This document shows, one piece after another, positions 1-8,723 of a DNA stretch of 64,000 nt. The translations under genes were made by a program, and so were the position numbers. Below the pieces are notes generated by a model. It was not told where the DNA came from, did not search any database, and saw only the letters and a program-made list of their open reading frames with translations. Numbering within the stretch: position 1 is the first letter of the stretch; every line of letters begins with the position of its first letter. Source of the DNA: an uncultured Mesonia sp. (GTDB lineage: Bacteria; Bacteroidota; Bacteroidia; Flavobacteriales; Flavobacteriaceae); the NCBI GenBank assembly GCA_947494545.1, contig CANLVH010000001.1, forward strand, positions 62,001-126,000, written 5' to 3'.

Positions 1-756
1 ATCGGCGTTTTCTTTTTGACGAAACGCACCGGCAACAATATGGTATTTTCCTACGGCAGGACTTGAAGCTTTAAAAGTAATTTCCGGTAACGGATTGGTT
101 ATACTAAAAGTTGCATGCTGTATTTTTTGTTCTACTTCTTGTGCTGCTTTTTGCTGCTCTACCAAGTTATGGTTTTTTACCTCATTACTATACCAATTTG
201 CAGACAAAAAGCCGGCAATGCTTATAGCAACTGCTCCAATTGCAGCATAGCGCCAATACAAAGGTCTTGTTTTGGTATTGGTTTCTTGCGTAACATTTGT
301 AGTTTCTTTTTCCTTTACGGAAATAACTTTGGCTGTTTGTTTTGGTTGAGGTTGCGCCGTAAAATTGCTTAACCCAAAACTTTCCGGTAGGTAATTTTGA
401 TTTTCTTTGGGCTGAAAAATAATTTTTTCTTCTTCTAAAGAAAAACTGCCAATATTTGCAAAAACCACTTTTTTATCTTGGTGTAAAGAGTGGAATAATT
501 GTTTGGTAAACTGCCTAAGTTTTAGCATTGCTTCCTGGTAGGTAATCTTTTCTACACTGGCAATATAGTTTATTAAAATCCCGTCGTTCTCGGTAAGTTG
601 GTGGTTAAAAGAAACCACTTTTCTAGGCGGATAAAAAGCTTTGCCCTCTTCTAAAATACGTGCCGATTTTCTATGCGTTAAAAACGCGCCAAATTCAGGA
701 ACCACTACACAATCGTAGCGATAAAGCAGGTCTTGTATGTATTTTTCTACCTTCAT
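1..756 (-). CDS. HU-CCDC81 and SPOR domain envelope protein (3' end cut by window edge)
   Basis: The reading frame starts at 756 and stays open to base 1, so about 252 residues are visible and the C-terminus is missing. The N-terminal ~130 residues resemble the paired CCDC81-like prokaryotic HU domains (opening MKVEKYIQDLLYRYDCVVVP). A charged linker, one membrane helix (around RYAAIGAVAISIAGFL) and the beginning of a SPOR domain (KYHIVAGAFR) follow. SPOR domains bind denuded peptidoglycan, and the HU-like part would face the cytoplasm, so a nucleoid-to-septum role is plausible but inferred. The gene diverges from dprA. A TAACTTTG promoter element lies at 763-770, almost against the start. 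The gene also contains a copy of the TTTCCGTAAAG word (313-323). Confidence 0.8.
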   Translation of the reverse strand, partial: MKVEKYIQDLLYRYDCVVVPEFGAFLTHRKSARILEEGKAFYPPRKVVSFNHQLTENDGILINYIASVEKITYQEAMLKLRQFTKQLFHSLHQDKKVVFANIGSFSLEEEKIIFQPKENQNYLPESFGLSNFTAQPQPKQTAKVISVKEKETTNVTQETNTKTRPLYWRYAAIGAVAISIAGFLSANWYSNEVKNHNLVEQQKAAQEVEQKIQHATFSITNPLPEITFKASSPAVGKYHIVAGAFRQKENAD

Positions 757-762
757 TAAACA

Positions 763-770
763 CAAAGTTA
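763..770 (-). promoter_or_regulatory. Bacteroidetes-type -7 box for the HU/SPOR gene
   Basis: On the minus strand this reads TAACTTTG, matching the TAnnTTTG consensus. It ends only seven bases before the start codon, implying a very short leader. I see no clear -33 TTG. Confidence 0.4.
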
Positions 771-857
771 AATTATTTTTAGGTTGAAAGCTAAAATTAA
801 GCGCCTATTTTATTAACAAATAATTTTAAGTACATTTAACGTTCTATTTATCAACTA

Positions 858-1955
858 ATGACCAACCAAGAATTAATTTACACGCTGGCTTTACACAGAG
901 CTCCAAACATTGGCGATATTACTGCCAAAAAATTAATACGCTCTTTTGGCAGTGCAGAAGCCGTTTTAAAAGCAAGTCCGGCAAAACTTTCGGCTATAGA
1001 AGGTATTGGCAAATCGCGCGTGAAAGATCTTCAAAACTCGCATTTATTGCATTTGGCCGAAGAAGAATTGAAGTTTATTAAAGAAAATGCAATAAGCGTT
1101 TCGTATTTTGAAGATACCGACTATCCGCAGCATTTAAAAAACTGCATAGATGCGCCTTTACTCCTGTTTAAACGCGGCAATATAAATTTAGAAAACAAGC
1201 GGATAATTAGTATTGTGGGCACGCGCAAAGCTACCAATCAAGGTCTTGCTTTTTGCGAAGATTTAATTAAAGAACTAGCTTTTTTAAATCCGGTAATTGT
1301 TTCCGGCTTTGCTTACGGAATAGATATTGCCGCGCATAAAGCCGCTACCGAGAATCAGTTGCAAACCATAGCTTGTATGGCGCACGGGTTAAACCAAATT
1401 TATCCTAAAGTGCATAAAAAATATGTGCAACAAGTAGAAAACAACGGCGGATTTATGACAGATTTCTGGAGCAATGCCATTTTTGACCGTAACAATTTTT
1501 TACGCAGAAACCGTATTGTTGCCGGCATTAGCGAAGCGACTATCGTTATAGAAAGCGCGGCAAAAGGCGGTTCTTTGGTAACCGCAGATATTGCCAACAG
1601 CTATAATAGAGAGGTTTTTGCCGTGCCCGGAAGGTTAACCGACCAGATGAGCAAAGGTTGCAACCACCTTATAAAAACCCATCAAGCGCGTTTGCTTAGC
1701 GGAATAGAAGATTTAATTTACCAACTAAATTGGGACATAGATAGCAAACCCAAACAACAACCCACTTTATTTGTAGAATTTACGGAAGAAGAACAAAAAA
1801 TTTACGATAAACTAAAAAATTTAGGCAAAGCCGAAATAGACCAACTAGCCTTGTCTTGCGAAATGCCAACCTATAAACTAAACCCTATTTTGCTCAACTT
1901 AGAATTAAAAGGCGTACTAAGACCCTTACCGGGGAAATTGTTTGAAGTGATTTGA
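858..1955 (+). CDS. dprA: DNA-processing protein DprA
   Basis: This is a 365-residue DprA/Smf protein, which loads RecA onto incoming single-stranded DNA during natural transformation. An N-terminal helix-hairpin-helix-like segment (about residues 10-60) is followed by the Rossmann-like DprA core with GTRKATNQG at 121-129, SGFAYGID at 149-156, RNRIVAG at 217-223 and GGSLVTA at 237-243. A C-terminal winged helix (about 300-365) completes the usual long form. The gene is complete and starts with ATG at 858. Its presence shows that at least one core competence component exists here, relevant to the repeated TTTCCGTAAAG word in this window. A one-mismatch copy of that word lies inside the gene at 1779. 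Confidence 0.95.
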   Translation: MTNQELIYTLALHRAPNIGDITAKKLIRSFGSAEAVLKASPAKLSAIEGIGKSRVKDLQNSHLLHLAEEELKFIKENAISVSYFEDTDYPQHLKNCIDAPLLLFKRGNINLENKRIISIVGTRKATNQGLAFCEDLIKELAFLNPVIVSGFAYGIDIAAHKAATENQLQTIACMAHGLNQIYPKVHKKYVQQVENNGGFMTDFWSNAIFDRNNFLRRNRIVAGISEATIVIESAAKGGSLVTADIANSYNREVFAVPGRLTDQMSKGCNHLIKTHQARLLSGIEDLIYQLNWDIDSKPKQQPTLFVEFTEEEQKIYDKLKNLGKAEIDQLALSCEMPTYKLNPILLNLELKGVLRPLPGKLFEVI

Positions 1956-1971
1956 TTTTTTAAGGATTCTG

Positions 1972-2268
1972 ATGATTTTGAACAATAATAAAAAAGATTC
2001 TAAATTAATAATACAAACAGGAAATATCTTGATTGCTATTCTGCTATTTTTTAATTTAAAGATTTTTGCCGAAATATATTTGAGTTTTCACGATTTAAAC
2101 AATCCGTTAATACCTGAAAAACTTTTCTTTTGAATGAATGAACAAAGAATTACTAATGGATTAATAATAGCGAGTGGATTAATTTTCATTTTTAAGTCGC
2201 TTAATTTTCATCGTCTACTTATTGCGATAGCAGCCTTACTAATTATTATTGCTATTGTGATTGGATGA
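1972..2268 (+). pseudogene. Small membrane protein interrupted by an in-frame TGA
   Basis: A 99-codon frame runs from ATG at 1972 to TGA at 2268 and is broken once by TGA at 2131-2133. The codon immediately after it is ATG (2134), so two short products (53 and 44 residues) in the same frame are formally possible. Both halves are hydrophobic: the first carries a helix around NILIAILLFFNLKIFAEIYL, the second two helices. The simplest reading is one small membrane protein with a TGG-to-TGA change after LFF. I do not recognise a family. It sits next to another broken gene, which supports decay. Confidence 0.45.
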
Positions 2269-2350
2269 TTATCGCCTCTATACAGATAAAAATACTAGAA
2301 TTTTTTATTAAAAATAATAAGATACAAGAAACGAGACACGAAAACACATC

Positions 2351-2910
2351 ATAAAAAAACACATTTTACTCCTATTCATTATCTTTATTGGCCTATCTGT
2401 GAAAGCGCAAGACTCTACTACAACTTCTCTTAATAAAAACTTTACAGAAAAGGTATTTAGAATAAACTTTTTAAGTCCGGGATTAGAATACGAATTTCCT
2501 GTTGGTAAAAAATCTACTTTTTCTGCTGGCGCCGGCGTTGCCTATGGCCGTTCTTATCCGGATTTATCTATTGGTGGGAGTGGCTTCCGGTATTTACTTT
2601 CTCCTTTTTTAGACCTGCAATACAAACATTTTTACAACTTTGAAAAACGCCTGGCAAAAAATAAAAACATAGCCCATAACTCCGGTAATTTTATTATGGC
2701 CAGGTTATATACCAGGGGAGAAACTATAGAGGCTAATTTTGGCGGAACTTCTAAGTACGATTTTGCCATTAGTCCATTTGGGGAATACAGCACAACTACG
2801 GCAGCTTTCACTTGCTTTTTGATGTAGGCACTTTCTATTATTTTGACGGAAAAGGAAACGGCAACTGGTTTCCTATTATGATAGAATTAAATCTAGGCTT
2901 TGATTTGTAG
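2351..2910 (+). pseudogene. Broken secreted outer-membrane-like protein (lost start codon plus frameshift)
   Basis: A clear signal peptide (KKHILLLFIIFIGLSVKAQ) is encoded from 2354, but the codon where ATG is expected (2351-2353) is ATA. No ATG, GTG or TTG lies between it and the upstream in-frame stop, except the GTG at 2399 inside the signal peptide. Further on, the frame ends early at 2827. Adding one base near 2780 (TTTGGGG to TTTTGGGG) restores a continuous C-terminus ending DGKGNGNWFPIMIELNLGF at 2910, a typical last beta-strand. Two independent lesions argue for a pseudogene of a small (about 185 residue) beta-barrel-like protein of unknown function. Confidence 0.7.
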
Positions 2911-3029
2911 TTTTTTGCGTTAGGGATTGAACGGTTTGTTTGAACTCTTTTAAAATTTGGTAAAATTTTAAAAAGTGAGTAGTGAAAGCCCGGCAGGTTG
3001 CTTTTTTTGCAACCCGCAACGCCCAAATT

Positions 3030-3998
3030 TTAATAACCTAATTTTTCGCGAACGCGTTCTAAAACTGCATCGGCAACTTTTCCGGCTTTTTTTGCGCCTT
3101 CTAACAAAATAGCGTCTAACTCTTGTTTGTTGCTCATAAAATAATTGAACTTTTCGCGTTGTGGAGCATATTTTTCTACCAACAACTCGTACAAAGCTTT
3201 TTTTGCGTGACCGTAACCATAACCGCCGGCTTTATAATTGGCGCGCATTTGTTGCGTTTCTTCTTTAGAAGCTACCAGTTTATAGAGGTTGTAAACGTTG
3301 CAAGTGTCGGGATTTTTGGACTCTTCTAACGGCGTGCTGTCGGTTTGGATGCCCATTACTTGTTTTTTGAGCTTTTTATCGGTTTCAAAAAGGTTGATAA
3401 AATTACCGCGAGATTTGCTCATTTTTTGTCCGTCGGTGCCCGGAATGTATTTCGTATCTTCTTGAATTTTACCTTCAGGCAATACAAAAGTTTCACCCAT
3501 TTGCGCGTGAAATCTAGAAGCTACATCGCGCGTCATTTCTATATGTTGCATTTGGTCTTTACCAACCGGTACCAATTCTGCGTCGTAAAGTAATATATCT
3601 GCAGCCATAAGCATTGGGTAGGTAAAAAGTCCGCTATTTACATCGTCTAAACGGTCTGCTTTATCTTTAAAAGAATGCGCCAAAGTTAGACGTTGGTACG
3701 GAAAAAAGCAGCTTAAATACCAGGTTAATTCGGTAGTTTGCGGAACATCGCTTTGCCGGTAAAAAACAGATTTTTTGGTGTCTAATCCAAACGCAAGCCA
3801 AGAAGCGGCCACGGCATAGGTGTTTTCTTGCAAAACAGCAGCATCTTTTATTTGAGTTAAAGTATGCAAGTTGGCAATAAATAAAAACGACTCGTTGCTG
3901 GCATCGTTAGCCATTTCTATAGCTGGAATAATAGCGCCCAATAAATTTCCTAAATGTGGGGTGCCCGTGCTTTGCACGCCGGTAAGTATTCTAGACAT
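3030..3998 (-). CDS. trpS: Tryptophanyl-tRNA synthetase
   Basis: The 322-residue class I aminoacyl-tRNA synthetase charges tRNA-Trp. The HIGH-like signature PHLGN is at 14-18 and KMSKS at 192-196, and GKDQMQH, in the tryptophan-site region, is at 146-152. Length and motif spacing are normal for bacterial TrpRS. It is transcribed leftward and diverges from the acyltransferase gene at 4071. A one-mismatch promoter element (TACCTTTA on the minus strand, 4015-4022) lies just upstream. Downstream is the decayed patch next to dprA. Confidence 0.97.
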   Translation of the reverse strand: MSRILTGVQSTGTPHLGNLLGAIIPAIEMANDASNESFLFIANLHTLTQIKDAAVLQENTYAVAASWLAFGLDTKKSVFYRQSDVPQTTELTWYLSCFFPYQRLTLAHSFKDKADRLDDVNSGLFTYPMLMAADILLYDAELVPVGKDQMQHIEMTRDVASRFHAQMGETFVLPEGKIQEDTKYIPGTDGQKMSKSRGNFINLFETDKKLKKQVMGIQTDSTPLEESKNPDTCNVYNLYKLVASKEETQQMRANYKAGGYGYGHAKKALYELLVEKYAPQREKFNYFMSNKQELDAILLEGAKKAGKVADAVLERVREKLGY

Positions 3999-4055
3999 CT
4001 GTAAATTTTTTTTGTAAAGGTAATTGTTTTATAGAATTTGATAAATACAATTTGT

Positions 4056-4063
4056 TACTTTTG
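4056..4063 (+). promoter_or_regulatory. -7 box TACTTTTG ahead of acyltransferase gene
   Basis: It matches TAnnTTTG, with a TTG 15 bases upstream (4038-4040), shorter than the usual spacing. It supports translation starting at 4071 and not at the more upstream in-frame ATG at 4038. Confidence 0.4.
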
Positions 4064-4070
4064 GTGTTAT

Positions 4071-4829
4071 ATGAAATGGATTAAAGCTTTTTTTATACTT
4101 TTTTATAGAATGTGGTTCTATATTTTAGTTGCGGTGCCAATTATAGTTTTGTTTCCGCTTTTGTTGGTAAGCACATCGCGCGAAAAGTTTTATCCGTTTT
4201 TCTTTAAATTGGCACGGATATGGGCCAAAATTGTTCTTTACGGAATGGGTTTTTATCCGGTTGTAAAAAGATTGGCGCATTTGCAACCCGAAAAAAGTTA
4301 TATGTTGGTGGCCAACCATACTTCTATGGCAGATATTATGTTAATGCTTGCTATAGTTAAAAAACCATTTGTTTTTGTAGGGAAAAAAGAGTTGGCAAAA
4401 TTTCCTGTTTTTGGTTTTTTCTATAAACGCACTTGTATTTTGGTAGATAGAAAAAACACTAAAAGTCGGCAAGATGTTTTTTACAGCGCACAAAGAAGGT
4501 TAAAGCAAGGTAATAGCATTTGTATTTTTCCCGAAGGTGGCGTGCCAGACGACTTGAGTATTGTGGTAGATAGCTTTAAAGATGGCGCTTTTAGATTGGC
4601 TATAGAGCACAAAATTCCTGTAGTGCCAATGGTTTTTTACGATAACAAAAAGCGTTTTTCGTATTCTTTTTTTAAATGTAGTCCCGGAAAAATGCGAGTA
4701 AAAGTTTTGAATTTTCTAGAAACCGAACACTTAGAACAAAAAGACAAACGCGCTTTACGCGAAAAAACCCGAAACTTGATTTTAGAAACTTTAGAAAAAA
4801 AACGATTTTTAGTAAGAACAACTGCTTAA
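4071..4829 (+). CDS. Lysophospholipid acyltransferase (PlsC family)
   Basis: A membrane-anchored acyltransferase of 252 residues that would esterify lysophosphatidic acid or a related acceptor. An N-terminal hydrophobic helix (about 5-33) is followed by the catalytic block NHTSMAD (82-88, the HX4D motif) and the acceptor-binding block FPEGG (153-157). I place the start at ATG 4071 because a promoter element at 4056-4063 would exclude the upstream ATG. The end overlaps by four bases the convergent gene ending at 4826. A second PlsC-like gene lies at 47618, so the two probably differ in acceptor or are partly redundant. A TTCCGTAAAG copy on the minus strand (4236-4245) encodes Leu-Tyr-Gly here. 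Confidence 0.9.
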   Translation: MKWIKAFFILFYRMWFYILVAVPIIVLFPLLLVSTSREKFYPFFFKLARIWAKIVLYGMGFYPVVKRLAHLQPEKSYMLVANHTSMADIMLMLAIVKKPFVFVGKKELAKFPVFGFFYKRTCILVDRKNTKSRQDVFYSAQRRLKQGNSICIFPEGGVPDDLSIVVDSFKDGAFRLAIEHKIPVVPMVFYDNKKRFSYSFFKCSPGKMRVKVLNFLETEHLEQKDKRALREKTRNLILETLEKKRFLVRTTA

Positions 4830-6331
4830 AATTTAAAACTAAAGCCGGTATAAACACCAAAATAATAGGGCTTAAAACCATTGGCGTCGTTGCTAAATGT
4901 ATTTATCTGGTAGTTGAAGGTAGGTTCTAAATTAAGATCAAATTTTTTGTTGAGTTCGTAACCCAAACCAAGTCCCAAATTGGTGCTAAAACTTAAGTTG
5001 TTTAAATTGGCAGATTCTCCTAATCTAATAGTGCCTTCTGCAGAGTTGATGTTAATTTGGTTATCATCTAAAAACATCGTGCTTGCGCCACCAATTAAAT
5101 TTACTGCAAAGCGTTTGTCTACCAACGTATATTCTACTTCTACCGGTAAAGTAATGTAACCTATTTTTTGATTAAGTGTACCCGGTTTGAATTCTGCTAT
5201 TTTGCTTTGTACTTCTGTCATAGTGGCTTGTACTGCCGGTTTTTTAGAAAGTACGGTTAGGTTTTTGCTATGATTTTCTAGCGCTCCAATATTTTTTGCA
5301 TTTACCGTGCTGTTATACACTATGTTATTAATATTGTAGCTTAGGTTTACTTTTCCTATTCCCGAACGGATTTTCCAACGTTTGGCAATAGTATAGGCTA
5401 AATTTATACCGTAAGCTATAGATATTTCTCCCTCGGAGCTGTTTTGAGAGAAACTTTTGTCTATGGCATTTCCGCCATCTAAACCGCCGTAATAAACCGG
5501 TGCAATACTCGGTTTAATTTGCCATTTAGAATTTGTTGCAGCGGTTTCTATTTTCTTCTTTTCTTGTGCGTTTTCCTCTGTTTCGTCTTGCAACTCTTTT
5601 GCTGCTGCTACCAAAGATTTTTTGTTGGGTATAGAATCTACTTGGGCAATTAACCCATTTTTAAATTTGGAAACACTATCTGTTTTTTGTGCTAAAACAG
5701 ATTGAAAAATATTGTTTTTGTCTAAATCGCTGGTGATGGTTTTGTTATTTTGTTGGAAGTTCTTAGAGGTGTTTTGTTGTGTAAAATAGTTATAATTTTC
5801 TTGCGTATTTTTAGCGTTTATAGCATTCCCCGCAAGGGTATTATTTTTAGAATTATTTTCCTCTGAATTAAAGTTTTCTCTGAAATTTTTATCTGCTCTT
5901 GTAGTACTTTCTTGGGAAGAAGAAGTTATGGTATTGGTTTTACTTGTATTGTTTACCAATCTGTTATTTTCTTGCTGCTTCTGTTGTGGTTGTGCGCTAA
6001 GTCTGTTGTTATCTTTAGTGAATATTTCTGTAGGATTGTCTTGTGGAGATGCGCTATTATTTTCTTTTTCAATTGGTTTTGTGGTAGAATTACCAATGCT
6101 GTTTTGTGTAGCTGGTTGAAGTTGAAAAAAGCTTCTTCCTACAAAAAACGCAATGGCAACCAGGGCTGCCACGCCAGCAATTTTATACCATAATGGTATA
6201 AGAATTACTTTGCGTTTTTGTTTATTTTTGAGTTTGTGCTCTATGTTTTTCCAAACCTGTTCTCTGGGCGTACTTTCAAAATCTTTGAATTGCTCTTGAT
6301 AAACTCGGTCTATGTTCTTTTTATCACTCAT
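4826..6331 (-). CDS. Trans-envelope anti-sigma-like / outer-membrane beta-barrel protein
   Basis: The 501-residue product has three parts: a charged cytoplasmic head (1-45), one inner-membrane helix (about 47-65, WYKIAGVAALVAIAFFVG), an Asn/Gln/Ser-rich linker of roughly 200 residues, and a C-terminal region of about 220 residues with alternating aromatic strands ending in Phe (FGVYTGFSFKF), as outer-membrane barrels do. It is preceded by an ECF sigma factor gene whose stop codon shares one base with its start (TGATG). By position the head is the likely anti-sigma part. That the chain spans both membranes is inferred from topology. Family assignment is moderate. Confidence 0.75.
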   Translation of the reverse strand: MSDKKNIDRVYQEQFKDFESTPREQVWKNIEHKLKNKQKRKVILIPLWYKIAGVAALVAIAFFVGRSFFQLQPATQNSIGNSTTKPIEKENNSASPQDNPTEIFTKDNNRLSAQPQQKQQENNRLVNNTSKTNTITSSSQESTTRADKNFRENFNSEENNSKNNTLAGNAINAKNTQENYNYFTQQNTSKNFQQNNKTITSDLDKNNIFQSVLAQKTDSVSKFKNGLIAQVDSIPNKKSLVAAAKELQDETEENAQEKKKIETAATNSKWQIKPSIAPVYYGGLDGGNAIDKSFSQNSSEGEISIAYGINLAYTIAKRWKIRSGIGKVNLSYNINNIVYNSTVNAKNIGALENHSKNLTVLSKKPAVQATMTEVQSKIAEFKPGTLNQKIGYITLPVEVEYTLVDKRFAVNLIGGASTMFLDDNQININSAEGTIRLGESANLNNLSFSTNLGLGLGYELNKKFDLNLEPTFNYQINTFSNDANGFKPYYFGVYTGFSFKF

Positions 6332-6870
6332 CAGCTTGTTTTGGCATTATCGTCTTTTTGCTGTTCTATCTTTCTCTTTAAAATGTCTCTGGCTCGGGCT
6401 AGGTTAGATTTAGAAGTTCCTACAGAAATTTCCATAAAGTCTGCTATTTCTTTGTGTGAAAAGCCGTCTAAAACGTACAAATTGAATACCATTCTATACC
6501 GGTCCGGTAGCTCTTGAATTATTTTTAAGAGGTAATTTAACTCAAATTCGTTTTCTTCTATTTCTACCTCGTGGTTTTCAATTTGTTCTTCGTTTACTAT
6601 AGAAAAAACTTGTTGTTTTCTATAGCGTTGTAAAGCGGTATTAATTACAATTCGCTTCATCCAACCTTCAAAAGAACCTTTGTTTTTATATTGAGCAATC
6701 TTGTTAAAAATGATAATAAAAGCATCTTGCAAGTTGTCTTCTGCTTCTTGGTAATTTCTAGAGTATTTAAGGCAAACGCCAAATAATTTTTTAGAAAATA
6801 ACCGGTATAGCTGTTCTTGCGATTTTAAATCTTGCTTTTTACATTTTTTAATAAGTTGCTCAATACCCAA
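6331..6870 (-). CDS. ECF-type RNA polymerase sigma factor
   Basis: A 179-residue sigma-70 family extracytoplasmic-function factor. The region 2 segment (ALYRLFSKKLFGVCLKYSRN and following DNLQDAFIIIFNKI) and the region 4 helix-turn-helix (HKEIADFMEISVGTSKSNLARAR, around 140-165) are both recognisable. It is translationally coupled to the downstream trans-envelope protein, the usual partner arrangement in Flavobacteriia, and follows a lipoprotein gene with a 14-base gap, so the three probably form one operon. The regulon cannot be told from this window. Confidence 0.92.
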   Translation of the reverse strand: MGIEQLIKKCKKQDLKSQEQLYRLFSKKLFGVCLKYSRNYQEAEDNLQDAFIIIFNKIAQYKNKGSFEGWMKRIVINTALQRYRKQQVFSIVNEEQIENHEVEIEENEFELNYLLKIIQELPDRYRMVFNLYVLDGFSHKEIADFMEISVGTSKSNLARARDILKRKIEQQKDDNAKTS

Positions 6871-6884
6871 ACTGTTTCATCTAT

Positions 6885-7304
6885 TTATAATTCGTCTATT
6901 ACAGGAACTTCTTTTACGATGTACATTGCTTCTCCATCTTCGTTACGTCCCCGCCAAAACTTAAAGGTATAAGTACCGGTGTCTTGGGCTTTAAAGGTAA
7001 ACATTTCGGTAACCATTTCGTCAATCTCATCACAATTACTCGCGTTATTGACTATTTTATTGATAACCGCAATTCGTCTTTCGTTGTCCTGTTTTTTATA
7101 ATCATAACCTTCAAAACTGTGACAAGTAGTTGGACGAATATAATTGATATCAAAATTATATTCTTGATTAACTTGTAAAGTGTCTGGCATAGAGATAGTC
7201 TCTATTGGCATGGTTTCGTAGGTTATAAGTACATTTTCTGTGTCGTCTAAATCACAACTGTATAAAGTTACGATTCCTAATAAAACGATTAATAATTTTT
7301 TCAT
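6885..7304 (-). CDS. Lipoprotein of unknown function
   Basis: The 139-residue protein opens with a lipoprotein signal (MKKLLIVLLGIVTLYSC, Cys17 as the acylation site). The rest has several Cys residues and a pattern that looks like a single beta-sandwich domain, but I do not recognise the family. It is the first gene of a probable operon with the ECF sigma factor and the trans-envelope protein, so a role in envelope sensing is possible but only suggested by position. Confidence 0.75.
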   Translation of the reverse strand: MKKLLIVLLGIVTLYSCDLDDTENVLITYETMPIETISMPDTLQVNQEYNFDINYIRPTTCHSFEGYDYKKQDNERRIAVINKIVNNASNCDEIDEMVTEMFTFKAQDTGTYTFKFWRGRNEDGEAMYIVKEVPVIDEL

Positions 7305-7364
7305 TACGTAGGTTATTTTTATATGAGGGTTTTAAAGTAGATGTAGTTTTTTTAATTTGGTTGC

Positions 7365-7417
7365 GTTTTGAACAAAAAAAATCCTGCTGTTTGAGCAGGA
7401 TTTTTTTTGTTCAAAAC
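7365..7417. terminator. Strong bidirectional terminator after recA
   Basis: A perfect 24-bp inverted repeat (7365-7388 with 7394-7417) encloses a 5-base loop. The inner stem is ATCCTGCT/AGCAGGAT, flanked by eight A on one side and eight T on the other, so it can stop transcription either way. It lies immediately downstream of recA. Confidence 0.9.
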
Positions 7418-7426
7418 TAAAAATGC

Positions 7427-8446
7427 TTATTCTTTTGCCAGTTTAATGGCTTCGGTAATCTTGGATTCGAGTTCTTCCATAAGTTCGGGGTTGTCTTTTA
7501 GAAGGTTTTTAACCGCATCCCGGCCTTGTCCTAGTTTCGTATCTTCATAACTAAACCAAGAACCGCTCTTTTTTATGATTTCATAATCTACGCCTACATC
7601 AATAATTTCGCCTACTTTAGAAATACCCTCGCCATACATTATGTCAAACTCTGCCATTTTAAACGGTGGTGCAACTTTATTTTTTACCACTTTTACGCGG
7701 GTTTTATTTCCTTTTACTTCGCTATTGCTGTCTTTAATTTGCGTAGAACGTCTAATGTCTAAACGTACCGAAGCATAAAATTTTAAAGCGTTACCACCGG
7801 TAGTAGTTTCGGGGTTACCAAACATTACTCCAATTTTTTCACGCAATTGGTTAATAAAGATTACCGTACAATTGGTTCTGCTGATAGTTGAGGTCAACTT
7901 CCGTAAAGCTTGCGACATTAACCTGGCGTGCAAGCCCATTTTTGAGTCGCCCATCTCGCCTTCTATCTCGCTTTTTGGCGTTAATGCAGCAACAGAGTCT
8001 ACTACAATAATATCTATAGCGCCGGAGCGTATTAAATTATCTGCAATTTCTAGTGCTTGTTCTCCATGATCTGGTTGCGATATAATTAAAGAGTCTATAT
8101 CTATTCCTAATTTTTGCGCATAAAACCTGTCAAATGCGTGTTCTGCATCTATAAAAGCGGCAATACCGCCGGCTTTTTGAGCTTCGGCAATTGCATGTAA
8201 AGTTAAGGTGGTTTTACCAGAAGATTCCGGCCCGTATATTTCTATAACTCTTCCTCTTGGGTAACCGCCAACGCCTAATGCCAAATCTAAACCTAAACTT
8301 CCAGACGAGATAGCTTCTACGTCTTGAACAGCTTGGTCACTCATTTTCATTACCGTGCCTTTGCCGTAGGTTTTGTCTAATTTATCTAAAGTTAATTTTA
8401 AAGCTTTTAATTTTGCCTCTTTTTCCTTGTCTTTCTCTTTGCTCAT
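7427..8446 (-). CDS. recA: Recombinase RecA
   Basis: The 339-residue strand-exchange protein has Walker A GPESSGKT at 72-79, the core Asp-rich Walker B segment [12 protein letters not shown], the RecA signature [16 protein letters not shown] segment and the L2 loop [10 protein letters not shown]. The length is normal. An own promoter is readable upstream (TTG at 8516-8518 complement, 20 bases, TAAATTAG at 8488-8495) and a strong terminator follows, so it is monocistronic. The gene carries a TTCCGTAAAG copy at 7899-7908 within the codons for Leu-Arg-Lys. No obvious LexA-type box was recognised upstream. Confidence 0.98.
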   Translation of the reverse strand: MSKEKDKEKEAKLKALKLTLDKLDKTYGKGTVMKMSDQAVQDVEAISSGSLGLDLALGVGGYPRGRVIEIYGPESSGKTTLTLHAIAEAQKAGGIAAFIDAEHAFDRFYAQKLGIDIDSLIISQPDHGEQALEIADNLIRSGAIDIIVVDSVAALTPKSEIEGEMGDSKMGLHARLMSQALRKLTSTISRTNCTVIFINQLREKIGVMFGNPETTTGGNALKFYASVRLDIRRSTQIKDSNSEVKGNKTRVKVVKNKVAPPFKMAEFDIMYGEGISKVGEIIDVGVDYEIIKKSGSWFSYEDTKLGQGRDAVKNLLKDNPELMEELESKITEAIKLAKE

Positions 8447-8487
8447 ATAAATCTGTGTCTTAATCCTTTTACTTTTAGTAAGGGTTG

Positions 8488-8518
8488 CTAATTTACTATA
8501 AGTTTTTTTGCATTACAA
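8488..8518 (-). promoter_or_regulatory. Promoter of recA
   Basis: On the minus strand TTG (8516-8518) is followed after 20 bases by TAAATTAG (8488-8495), one mismatch from TAnnTTTG. It lies about 42 bases upstream of the recA start. Confidence 0.5.
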
Positions 8519-8576
8519 TAGCTTACGCAACCTTTTTAAATTTTTACATCTACTAAGAAAGCAACAAAGAACAAAA

Positions 8577-8669
8577 ATGAAATTTCTCAAAAGAAATATT
8601 CTTTTAAATTGCAATCAGGCAGCGGCAATCGTGATGTTGATTTGCAGCTGTAGGATTGACGGCGGCTAG
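8577..8669 (+). CDS. Possible 30-residue leader peptide
   Basis: ATG at 8577 opens a 30-codon frame ending at TAG 8667-8669. The product starts MKFLKRNILLNCNQ and ends in a Cys-containing tail (MLICSCRIDGG). It is followed directly by a 10-bp hairpin and then a rho-independent terminator, an arrangement typical of attenuation leaders or of a very small independent gene. The three Cys codons would suit cysteine- or sulfur-dependent control, but that is inference. No promoter for it was recognised with confidence. It may also be a chance ORF. Confidence 0.35.
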   Translation: MKFLKRNILLNCNQAAAIVMLICSCRIDGG

Positions 8670-8670
8670 C

Positions 8671-8713
8671 GTTATTTACTTTTTATTTGAACAGTTATAA
8701 ATTAGTAAATAAC
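8671..8713 (+). other. Hairpin downstream of the small leader ORF
   Basis: GTTATTTACT (8671-8680) pairs perfectly with AGTAAATAAC (8704-8713) across a 23-base loop, beginning two bases after the ORF stop. An outer GCTA/TAGC pairing (8665-8668 with 8718-8721) can extend it and would include the stop codon. Confidence 0.55.
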
Positions 8714-8723
8714 GAATTAGCCC

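Noticed and set aside
2399..2827. GTG-started complete gene
   Set aside because: GTG lies inside an obvious signal peptide, and the C-terminus is out of frame; a pseudogene fits better.
6218..6517. Plus-strand ORF across the sigma/anti-sigma junction
   Set aside because: Antisense to two well-supported genes, hydrophobic nonsense translation.
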